The translations under genes were made by a program, and so were the position numbers. From Vitrella brassicaformis (Eukaryota; Sar; Vitrellaceae), in contig CDMY01000633.1 of assembly GCA_001179505.1 (NCBI GenBank), positions 1 to 38,346 on the forward strand: a stretch of 38,346 nucleotides of DNA. The letters run 5' to 3'. Positions 1 to 9,976 of the stretch are shown piece by piece; the first letter of the stretch is position 1; each line of letters opens with the position of its first letter. Under the pieces are notes generated by a model. It was not told where the DNA came from. It saw only the letters and a list, made by a program, of their open reading frames with translations, and did not search any database.

Positions 1-71
1 CTGTTGTCGGATTGCCTGCCCGCCCGCCCGCCCGCCTGCTGGCTGTATAAGTAACCAAGTGCCAATTCACC
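1..71. repeat. 71-bp terminal direct repeat, left copy
   Basis: These 71 bases are repeated exactly, in the same orientation, at 38276-38346, the last bases of the window. The block includes a GCCC-type tetranucleotide run followed by unique-looking sequence, so chance identity is not credible. An exact overlap at contig ends is typical of an assembly graph closing on itself. It could also be a tandem duplication boundary. Confidence 0.95.
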
Positions 72-1233
72 GACCGACCGCATCGAAGGGACGGCCACAC
101 GTGGTGTACGTTCATGTCTGCCTGGCTGCCCGATCGTGAGCAAGACGCAGGTTTTTGTGTGCTGGCTCACACCCTCCACTCCCCCTCCCCCCTGTCCGTC
201 TTGTCTTTTGGTCAACCTAGACAGAATTATCTACATGTGTGTGTGTATGTATGTGTGTGTGTGTGTCTGCCTACGACTTTTTGGCTGCCTGCATCCCTGA
301 GCGTGGACAGACAGACAGACAGACGGACAGCCGGCTGTGTGTGTGGATGGGTGGACGACAGGTAGGAGACTGTGAGGCACTCACTGGATTTGGATGAGTG
401 GTCGGCATGGCTGTCCTGGCTGGTGCGGCGGATGGAATGGAGTGCTTGCCTTGCATGCGACTGATGAATGAATGAATGGGACAAGCGGACGGACAAGAAA
501 GACAACGCAATCAAAGAAGGAAATGGTTTCTTCCGGGTGGGTCTGTCTGTGGCTTCGTCACATACACGCACACACACATTCACGAAACCTTCCATCCTTG
601 TTGGTTGTGGTGGGCAGTGAGTGAGTCGAGAGAGAGGCAAGAGGCAATCAACGGAGGGCCACGTAGTGCGTCGTGTGTGTTGTATGTATGTTATGTCGTG
701 GGGCAGCTCTCAGTCACTCGTGGACTGGGCAGTTCAGTTGAGGCAATACACATAGAGGTCATGTCGTCATGTCATCTTTTATCGACACACAAACATCAAT
801 CACATCGTACGTACGTACGTACGCATGCACGCCTGCCACTGCCCAGAGCTCCCAATCACGGTGTGGCGGCGGGCTCTTGTGTCCTCCACAAGTGCCAAGC
901 TTGGCGCCGGTGGCGTGCAGAGCTTGAAGGGATGCACTGCACACCACCTTCGCCTCAGCGCAGGCAGGGCACAAGAGAAGACGCACACGTGCACCGGACA
1001 GATATGCGGAAGATCGGAAAGCATCTTCCTTCTCTATCGCTACGGCTACAGCCCGGCCCATTTCGTATGAGCTGAGCTGAGCTGAGTCAGCCACCGACAC
1101 ACACGAATCTCGAACCCAGCAGGCGGTACGTAGCAGCACTCGACAACGCCCGCAGCTCAAGGCAGTGACACCCACCCATCCCTCTCTCCCTGTCTCCCTG
1201 TCTCCCTGTCTCTCTGTCTCTGCTACGTATGCA
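1..1233. other. Non-coding flank downstream of the ankyrin-RING gene, microsatellite-rich
   Basis: I see no convincing gene here. Open frames on both strands are short and biased by simple repeats. The stretch holds a TG-rich tract near 237-270, a GACA tract near 306-334, a TACG tract near 806-826, a GAGCT run near 1070-1087 and a TCTCCCTG run near 1185-1222. The first 71 bases also form the terminal repeat. The downstream end of the minus-strand ankyrin-RING transcript must lie in the right part of this stretch. Confidence 0.6.
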
Positions 1234-4200
1234 TCAGCCAGGCTGTCCCACAAAGGGGGTGGCGGCCCACCGCGCCACCTCATCCACCGACCCCGCAAAC
1301 ACCACCTCGGTCTTGCACTGCTCACACAGGTACTCCTCGGGCCGCATCGGCAGCGGCTCCCTGGCCTCCTTGATGCGCTCCTTGTTCTCCTCGGCCCGTC
1401 TCGCATTCGCCGCCCTGATGCGGGGGAGGCTCAGCTGCCATGCGGCCCTGCGGTCGGCGTAGCACTTGGTGCAGATGTGCATGTGTCTGCAGGGGATGTA
1501 CATGACCGACGCAGGGCCGTGCTCGCCGAAACAGATGGTGCAGTCGGCTGTGGCAGACGGAGGGGACACAGACGGGGCCGCGCTACTGGATGATGAGGGC
1601 GAGGGCTGCTGGTGCTGCTGGTGCTGTAGTTGCGCCAGCCTGGGGACCGGGGCGGGCACAGACAGACACAGACAGCAGCATCATGATGTACACATGCATC
1701 GATGTGGGTTCTCCTGTCGCTCACTTCCACTTGGTCTGTTGCAGCTGGCGCATGAGGCCCTCCTCCTTCTCCTTGGCGTCTCTGGCATCCCGCTCCTTCT
1801 GCTCGAGCTGCCTCCGGAGGTCATTCACCAGCCGAGCGCTGGCACAGGAATGGGCCATGCCTAGTCGCCCGATAGCCGGTGCCGCCGGTCGTGTGGGGGG
1901 AGGTGGAGGGGGGAATGAGGGAGGGGGCGGGAGCGGCAGATTCCCGCTGCTGCTACTGCTGTTGCTGCTGGTGCTCGTGCCGGACATCGATGAGGCAGCC
2001 GGCACACCGGGGCCGGTCGGACGAGCCGGTCGAGGGTCTACTGCAGACGATCTGAAGGAAGGGTGGAGACGCAAAACTGTGTGCGTGTTTCACACATGAG
2101 CCACGCACGGCCCTTTGTTCCGCCACTCACAGTGGTAGGTTTGACGATGGCGATGATACTTGTACTGGTGGCATGGCAGCCGTAGGGACGAGGGGAGGCG
2201 CACCACTGACGCATCCACAGGAGACACACGCACGCACAAGCTGTCTCTCTACCGGCATACACCAGTGTGTATCAATTCTACGTATGTACCGGTGTATGTG
2301 TGAGTCGACAAGTCCGCGAGCAGAGAGCCCTTGGGGACCAGGATGCCCGCCACACGACGACGGCAGAGGACGACCATCACGACTGAACACACACAGACAC
2401 TCATATGCATCGGCGCATGCCTGCCTGTCTGTCTGTCTGTCTGTCTAAGACGTCTGCATACGTACCCGAGTGGCGACTGTGGTGGGATGGTCGGCTGCTG
2501 GGCGTGTGTCTTGTGTTTCTTCTTGTGCTTGCGATGGACCGGTATGAACTCTGAACCTCCGTCACTATCATCGCCATCGCCGTGGCCGAGCGGGTCAGCT
2601 GGCGGGCTTGCAGAAGAGCTACTAGACACAGATGGACCCGATGGCCCCCTACAGATCAGATCGATAGAGGCACACACACAGACATTAGCCAACGCCGCCT
2701 GGAGACGGACAGTCGTGTCATGTGCTCACAGGAAAGGGTCGATGGACGAGGTGGGCCGCTCTTCAGCGTCACTAGTACTGACGGCCCCAGTGGACATCCT
2801 GAAGATATGACAGACAGACAGACGGACAGACAGACACAACCAATGCAACCTACCGGCCATAAGTGAATGCCTTCTGGCCTGCCTGTGTGCCCCACCCACC
2901 CAACCTGGTGTCTGGAGCGGTTGACGACACCGACGGCTCCCTCTCCCCATCCCCCTCACCCAGACCGTCGGCCTCACCGTCCCTTCCGTCAGACGACAAA
3001 TCGACTGATTGCTGCCGCTGCTTGTGGTTGCCCGCCTTGCACTTCCCGCCGCCCTTCTTGCTTGCTCTTCTCTCCTTTTCCCTCTCCCTCGCCTCCTCGG
3101 CAATCAGCCTCTCGGCCAGCTTGGCGGCCGCTCTCTCTGCCTTCTCGCTCGGCTGTCGCTGCTGCTGCTGCTGCTGCGGCTGCTGTGGCGAGGTCTGCAT
3201 CTCCCGCTGGACGATGCGTATGAATCGGGCTCCGCTCCGGACCCGTAGATCCTTGGTGTTCATCTGCCTGATCGCCGACTCCTGCTGCTGTGTCGACCCC
3301 AAATGCCGCAGGAGCACGCGGACGACCTCCTTGCGCCTCTCGGAGTCGGTGCATCCCTCGTCCTCCGGACGGTCGGGCCGAGACAAAGGAGGGATGGCCG
3401 CCAAATCCAGCGGTGAGAGCGTGTCGACCACCGGCGCAGAGGTGATGTGCGCCACGGGCAGCCTCTCACACAACCACTCCACCATGTGAACCGCACCTGG
3501 CAGGCAGGCAGGCAGGCAGGCAACACAGGGCCACGTATCGGGCCAGCCAGCCACTTGCATGCCACAGTAAGTTCCGCGTACCATGCCAGACAGCATAAGT
3601 GAGGGGGGTGTTGCCGCTCTTGTTCGGGTCGATGAGAGAGGCACCGTGGGCCGACAGCAGATCCAGGTAGCGACGGCAGAACTCTCGCGACATCTCTCCG
3701 AACGGCCACGGGGCCCACTGGATGGGGGTCTTCTTGGACCCCGGAGCCTCCTCGGTGGCAAGGGCTGGTTCGTGCTGCAGGAGGGTGTCAAAGATGGCCA
3801 GCATGTGGTTCTGGTACTGCGGGCTGGGGCGGGCTGGGAGGGTCGTTGGTCGAGGGCACAGCAAGGGGCCGTTGAACCCCGTATCGCCGAGTCGGACACC
3901 CACACCATGACGTAAGAGCACCTCCAAAGCCGTCACGTTGGCGAAGTAGAGGGCCGCCCCGAGGGCTTCCTTCCCCTGGCTGGTGACTGCGGCTCCGCCT
4001 GCTATGAGGGCCTCCAGCACGGCCGCCTGGATCTCTCGGGACGGCCAGTTAGACAGACAGCTGTGCACTACTTGAACACCTTCGGGGCTGAAGTCGCTGT
4101 TGGTGGGGTTGTCCACCGCCCATGCCAGCTGCGCGAGTGACAGCAGGGAGATAAGGAGTCGACATGAACCACACTACAACAATGAATACATCGTCGGTAT

Positions 4201-4572
4201 CGTTTCATTCTTACCAAGGGGATGGTGCATGCAAAACTGGCCCGGTGGTTGACGCCACGCACTACGGCTGCCGCATCGGCATCTGCTCCGCCGTCGACGA
4301 GCGCCCCGACCTCATCGGCCGCGGCGCACGTGAGGCTGCGGGTCAAGATCCGATCAGCCAGCTGTCTGCTGATGGGAGTGTCGCCATCCTTGCCCTCGAC
4401 CCTCACGAGGGTGAACGACCCATGGCACCGCTCCTCACCGTCACCCTCTTGCCGCTCCTCCTCCATCTGCAACACGCACACACACACAACTGAGAACGTA
4501 AGCGACTTGTGATGCGTGACGGACCTGACTAGCAGGTCTTTCCTCAGGCGGCTGCGAAGATGTGGCCGACAT
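1234..4572 (-). CDS. Ankyrin-repeat protein with C-terminal RING finger (probable E3 ubiquitin ligase)
   Basis: Ten exons read 4572-4525, 4466-4215, 4128-3582, 3496-2905, 2798-2730, 2648-2466, 2382-2290, 2205-2131, 2051-1725 and 1639-1234, joining in frame into about 863 residues. The N-terminal 330 residues contain ankyrin-type helices; one clear unit reads GNTPLTYAVWHG across the exon 3/4 junction. A Gln-rich and Lys/Glu-rich middle follows, then Ser/Pro-rich linkers and a short coiled coil (about 700-730). The C-terminal RING (about 763-840) has CTIC, then CRHMHICTKC, then CEQC, with a 45-residue loop before the last Cys pair. Family knowledge says such RINGs recruit E2 enzymes, with ankyrin repeats choosing substrates; the substrate is unknown. 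All introns after exon 4 are phase 2, as in the two UIM-RING genes. The start is the ATG at 4572, because the next ATG (4466) sits directly after a splice acceptor. The exon 7 donor is the least certain border. Confidence 0.8.
2421..2448. repeat. CTGT tetranucleotide repeat in an intron
   Basis: A run of CTGT units lies inside the intron between exons 6 and 7 of the ankyrin-RING gene. On the gene's own strand it reads as ACAG units, just after the donor. Similar tracts recur next to splice sites through the window. Confidence 0.85.
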
Positions 4573-4885
4573 CAATCAAAGCTAAGCTAAGCTTGGTCAA
4601 CAACAAACACGGCTGCACATCCATCCATCAGCGGGCACAGATCTGCCTTTTCACGGCCCAGCCATCGAGCTCTGTCGGGCCGCTCCACAGCCACCAACAC
4701 CGACGGAGGCCGCCACCGCCATAGCTAATGGACGCATGATCCATTGACTGGCGGAGCTGCCTCTATTCTCTTTCCTGCGGGCTATTCTCGCGTAAATTTC
4801 ATGTGGGTGTGAGGAAATAATGCGGCCCGCCGCCGGAGACCCGCGGCTTAGCTTATTCCGTTGATCCGTAACAGTGGGGAGGAGG
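4573..4885. promoter_or_regulatory. Head-to-head spacer, probable bidirectional promoter
   Basis: This 313-bp spacer separates the divergent starts of the ankyrin-RING gene (minus) and the coiled-coil protein (plus). No open frame or RNA gene is visible in it. A short tandem GCTAA repeat (about 4580-4592) and an AT-richer stretch near 4790-4835 stand out against the GC-rich background. The promoter role is inferred only from gene arrangement. Confidence 0.45.
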
Positions 4886-7800
4886 ATGGATGCCCCTGAT
4901 TCCTTTGGAACAGATGCTCATCGCACGGATGACGTAATGGATCAGCAGATGCAGGGAAGCGGCCAGCAGCAGGGCGAGGGCGGTAGCGAGTACTTCAGCC
5001 TCGCCGGCAGCTCCATGGCCATGACGCCCATCAATGCGGCGGTGCGGAGGAGCGGGCAGAACAACCAGGACAGGAGGGGAGGGCCTTCGGTGAAGCCCTC
5101 ACCACTCTCCTCGATTCCCACGCCCACAGAATACCTCAACAAAGCTATGGATGCAAAGGTGGGTGAGCGAGGACCGATTGACGGCAGATAAAGAAATAGA
5201 TGGATGGATGGATGGATGAGCGCACGATGGTCCACGGTGTTTTTGTTATGTGTGTGTGCAGGATCCGTCCTTTTCCCGTATCCGGCAGGGCGCCATCCAC
5301 TATGGGGCGGCGCTCGCACGCAAGCAAGTCATCAAGACAGCCAAACAAGGCGCAAAGGTAGGCAGGTTACACATACACACACCAACAAGGCCACTTCGCT
5401 CCTCTCCTCTGCAACTTTCTCACACACGCCCACAGGAGAAGAATGCGTTAGTGAGGGGTTTGCGTGAGGGCCATGCTCGCGAGGTGTCCGACCTGCAGGC
5501 CCGCCGCAACGCCGAGACCACGGCTCGGTGTGCGACGGAGATGCGGCTGCATGAGGCGGAGGTGGTGCGGCAGAGGGCCGAGAAGGGGCGGGAGGCGGCA
5601 GACCGTGAGAGGGAGAGGGCCCAGCGGATGGCCAGGGAGGCTGCGGTGCGTGAGAAGGAGGCCAGCCGTATGGCGCAGCGGGACCAGGCCGTCAAGGAGA
5701 CCATGCTGCAGGAAATGAGGGCCACGCAACACAAATATGCCAGGGTACGGTGACAGACAGACAGACCACACGAAGGAACCATTAGGAGCTCGTTGTTCCA
5801 TTTCTCACTTGCGGTGTGTATGTGTGTGTGTGTGTAGGAGAAGCAGCGTTCGTTAGAGCTGGAGAGCAACATCCTCCGTCTGCATCAACTGGCTCAGCAG
5901 CACGACCTCGACGTAGACATCGACGCATACCTACCCCCGCCACCCGACAGCTCACTCCCCACACCGGCACCCCTCCACCCCTACCAACAGCCACAGGAGC
6001 ACGACAGTGACCAGGAGGAGGGCGTGCCCAGTGTGCGGCGTGGCAAGAGTCTCAAGCGGCGCCTGGGGGTGGTGGTGGACCAGGCCACCAGCCCGGTGGG
6101 TGAGCTCCTGCTGGGAGGGGAGGGGCAGATGGAGAGGCGGGATAACCAGACCATGACCTCGCGCAAGCTGCATCAGGGTGGGCTGGAAGGGAGGAACCAC
6201 GGAATCGGATGTGTGTGTGGGAGAGAGAGAGAGGGATGGATGGCCGGACATCTCCCTCCCTTGTTGTCATTCGTGTGTTTTCAGCCTTTGCGCGAGAGCA
6301 GTACGCCCAACAGAACAGTAGGCACCATGACTCCATTCATTCAGCCACGCACTGCCCTCATGATGTGTCGGCCGGTCGCTGTCTTTTGCCGCAGAGGCGT
6401 TGGAGAGGAATGTGGAGCACGTCATGTCGGCGGCCGAGGAGAAGATCAAGACCCTGGAGGAGCAGAATAAGACACTCCATGACGAGATGGCACTCCTGAA
6501 GTCATCCGGCAGCCGCGGCATGGGCGCCACAACAGCTGGCCGGCAGGGTCGGCTGCAGCGGGATGCTGACATAGAGGTAGAGATGGAGGGGGGCGGGGGC
6601 TGGCGCGCACCTCTGCCGCCGCCCACAAGGTCGGCACAGCGACGCATTCCCAACACCGGTACATCCATCAAGGATTGGCACGAACACACAGAGAGATGGA
6701 TCATGCATGTCTCCTTCTTGTGGGTGGATCAGGTGAGCCTGCGGTGCTCGACCAGATGCCTCACACGCCCCTGGCCCCCCAGCAGGAGCAGGCCCATCGC
6801 ACCAGGCTGCAGGCGCTCCCCTACCCCGACAGCCCGGCGCCCCCCTCAGTGTCGTCATCGGGCAACAACCCCTGTCTGCCACCGATGCCCAACTTCCCGC
6901 CCCCACAGCTGGATGACGCCGACCAGCATACGCCACACGACACATCACCACCACCGGCACTCCACAAGGTAGCCGAGGAGACCTGTGAGGACGACCAGCA
7001 GCAGAAGGGCAGGGAGGAGGAGAATGCCAAGGCGCTGCGTGACAAGAAGCCCGACCGTGTGGGCCGCAAGAAGCCGGTGGAGACCCCTGCCATCAGCCGA
7101 CTGCCGCAGCTCATCGTCAACAACAGCCCCAAAACAGCAAAAGGGACAGCAGTGGGTGGGGTGAAGCCACACCTCAAGGGTGCGACAGCGGCTGCGCGTC
7201 AGCGGGTGCTCAGCGGTGACCACCGGGGCTCGCTCGTCGACCGCAGGCCTGCCCGCCGGCCGCCAGCTGCTGGTGGCCGGGAGGTGCGGTCGCCGGTGCT
7301 GCCTGTGTCAGAGGACAACCACTCGGTCGCCACCTTCCATGGCGATGGACGCAACCACTTCACATTTGATGGCGGCCAGACACAGACACAGCAGCAACAG
7401 CAGCAGCAGCAGCAGCAGGAGGCTGAGCCATCGGCGGGCAAGAAGGACAAGGCCCCGTCGCGTGTGTCCAAGGGCATCAGCGGCAGCGCCAAGGCCCGGC
7501 CGAGCGGTCAGCAGTGGTCAGACACCAACAATAGCTTCGGCAGCCGATGGGGCAACCCATTCACGGGCACCACTGCCTCACGTGTGGGCAGCCAGGGGCA
7601 GGGTACCCGTGCGCTGGGGGCGATTAGTAGCTATTACAAGGATGGGCCGCTGGGTGCGTTGAAGAAGGGGGACCGGGGCGTTGGAGGACCTAGAGGCAAG
7701 CTGGGCGGTGGTCGCGAGTCGAGCGAGAGCCCTCAGATGCGTGGGGGCAGTGTCGGTGTGGGTGCGGGGAGGGGGCGACCGATAGTGCCCAAGGCGGAGG

Positions 7801-9481
7801 ACGGCGAGAAGAAGAAAAAGCCACTGGAGAACAGACAGCCACAGGTACACCACACAAATGAGAGGAGGACGCATATGAGTCCTGCCATTCTACTCTCTGG
7901 TTGGTTTATGTTTTGTCAGGGCGTTGGGCGTGATCTGCATCCCCCTTCGGCCATCCCCATTCCCAACGACATAGGTGGTGCCCTCATCCCGCCGCGCGAG
8001 CCCATCCCCAAAGCCAAACAGCCACCCGCAGCCGCAAACAACGCCAGCCAACACATCCGTTCCACGCCGCAGTTCTCGGCAGACCCCTTCATACGCCAGC
8101 AGGTGGAGGTTGGCGCCAAGGCCGCCCCCATTGTGGGTTCAGGCGCCTTCACGACCCGCGAGCGGCACCAGACGCCCCCGCCGCCCCGAGGGGCTCCCTC
8201 GCCCACACCGCTGTACCGCAACGCCAACAGGGGCGAGGGCGGGCAGCGACACATCCGCATGGCTCTCAGGGCTGGCGGAGTGGGCGATAGGCCGCTGACA
8301 TACCGAGAGGACCGGTGAGGAAACAAACAAAGAACAGCGATACCTCGTCCCTCCACCTCCTTATTTGCCTGTTCTCCTTCCGTTTCATTCAGTGGTGTCT
8401 TGCCCATTCGGGACTCGACCAACATCCCCCGCCCGGTCATCACTTCACGCCAGGACCAGCCACCCTGCCGTGCACCTGCCCCTCCCAAGGTCAAGTCGCC
8501 CACCATCCAGCAACAGCAGCAGCAGCAGCAGCAGGAGGTGAAGATGCCTTTGCATGTGGAGCCAGAGCCCACCATTCCCCTCCGCCCGACACAGCGTTTC
8601 GACCTGTCTGTTGGTGTGGGTGCGGTTGTGCCGGTCAAGGGCATCATAGCGGCGGAGGCCAGGGATGTGGTGACAGGCAATCTGGAGCTGTACGGCGGAC
8701 AGAGGAAGGGGTCTGTGGAGGGCAGGAAGGGCGATGGGGGCAAGGTGGAGGACCAGACACACCGAACCTACAACGCATCGGCCTCTGAGCGAGGTACCTA
8801 CGTGGCCACTCGTAACCATACATACTGTCTCTCTGCATGTGTGTCTCTTTTTCTTTCTTTTGTCTTTCAGTGCTGGATGGCGTGTCGACTCTGCCAGGTG
8901 CGCCCCACCGTCCTCCGCCCCTCGCCAGTCGCTACCCAGTGTCCGTGGGCGACCTCAACAGCCAGCAGCACATGATACAGCAGTCGCCTACCGGCGGTGG
9001 CCCCTACCCGGCTCGCGCATACCCATCTTCACCGACATTCGATAGCATCCAGCCCCATCACCACCAGCAGCAGCAGCAGTATGGAGGAGTGGGCTCGCCC
9101 GCAGTGCTGCCCCGCCCCGCCATGCCCACACCGAACATGATGTATCCGCAGTCGAGCATCCCCTCATTCCTCACGCGACAGGAGAGGGGCACCACAATCA
9201 ACGAACCGATGATCGTGTGGCGCAGGGGGGCCCCCGTGCAGCCATTGGGCGACCTCCACCCACTGCCGCCATACCCTGCGTATGTGATGCCGCCTGCTGT
9301 GGGGTCGTTTGGCGTGCCGCAAATGCGTCCACCGATTGCGTATGGCGGGGTGGGGGTGGTTGGCAGAGGTCCTGTGGGCAGCGGTGGGCTGGGCAGAGGG
9401 GGAGGGGGAGGTGGAGGGGGGTATGAGGTCCACCAGCCACAGCAACACCCGACGCACACACAGCCGTATCAGTACCGATAG
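4886..9481 (+). CDS. Large coiled-coil and low-complexity protein of unknown function
   Basis: Ten exons (4886-5158, 5262-5357, 5436-5744, 5838-6177, 6285-6317, 6395-6658, 6733-7844, 7920-8314, 8393-8793, 8871-9481) join in frame into about 1277 residues. The first ATG (4886) is used; the GTG just upstream is not a plausible eukaryotic start. A charged Arg/Glu/Ala-rich coiled coil covers about residues 92-250. A second, including the 33-nt micro-exon, reads like AREQYAQQNKALERNVEH near residues 342-400. The rest is disordered: Pro-, Gly-, Ser- and Lys-rich, with polyglutamine at about 7389-7420, 8509-8535 and 9066-9080, and a Gly-rich C-terminal end. I recognise no catalytic domain. A cytoskeletal or scaffold role is possible but only inferred. 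The in-frame joins make the gene model reliable even though the function is unknown. Confidence 0.8.
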
Positions 9482-9976
9482 ATAGAGAGGGATACCGACT
9501 GGGGGAGGGGGGGAGAGTGGGAGAGAGAGGTAGACTATATCCATGAGTGCATGCATCGATGGGATGGATTGGATGGTGTGGGTCTGGCTGCCTGTCTTGT
9601 GAAGCGCCTCGTTGTTTTTTCAAGACATAGAGGGAAGGATGGGTCGAATCGAATCGGAATGGGCCCTCATGCCTGCCTCTCACCTGTCTGGCCTGGCCTG
9701 CCTCGCCGAGCTCTGCTGCACTGCACACCAACACCGGCACACCGACAGACACCATGATAATAGGTCAGGCAGGCGCAGAGAGGCGAGCATAGAGGGTCCA
9801 TTTCAATAGTGCGGTGATGGCTGGCCGTGGCTCCATGGATGGACGCTTCATGGGCTGACACAATGCATGCATGGGTATAGGGTGGTAGAGAGAGGATGAG
9901 ACACTTACAGAACACATGAAGGTCGGTCCATAACAAATAAAGGTCTGTACACACGCCGTCTGTTCGTCTCCAAGCA
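9482..9976. other. Tail-to-tail intergenic spacer
   Basis: This 495-bp spacer lies between the convergent ends of the coiled-coil gene and the P-loop gene. It starts with a purine-rich GGGGGAGAGA stretch and contains ATGCATGC-like motifs. I see no gene, RNA or strong hairpin. Both 3' untranslated regions must lie here. Confidence 0.6.

Noticed and set aside
114-1075. Several short open frames on both strands in the left flank
   Set aside because: They run through microsatellites and have biased, unstructured products. No splice pattern links them.
4874-4885. GTG start upstream of the coiled-coil gene
   Set aside because: Non-ATG starts are not expected in a nuclear eukaryotic gene; the in-frame ATG at 4886 is used.
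7385-7425. CAG repeats as CRISPR-like or transposon repeats
   Set aside because: They are in-frame polyglutamine codons inside a coding exon.
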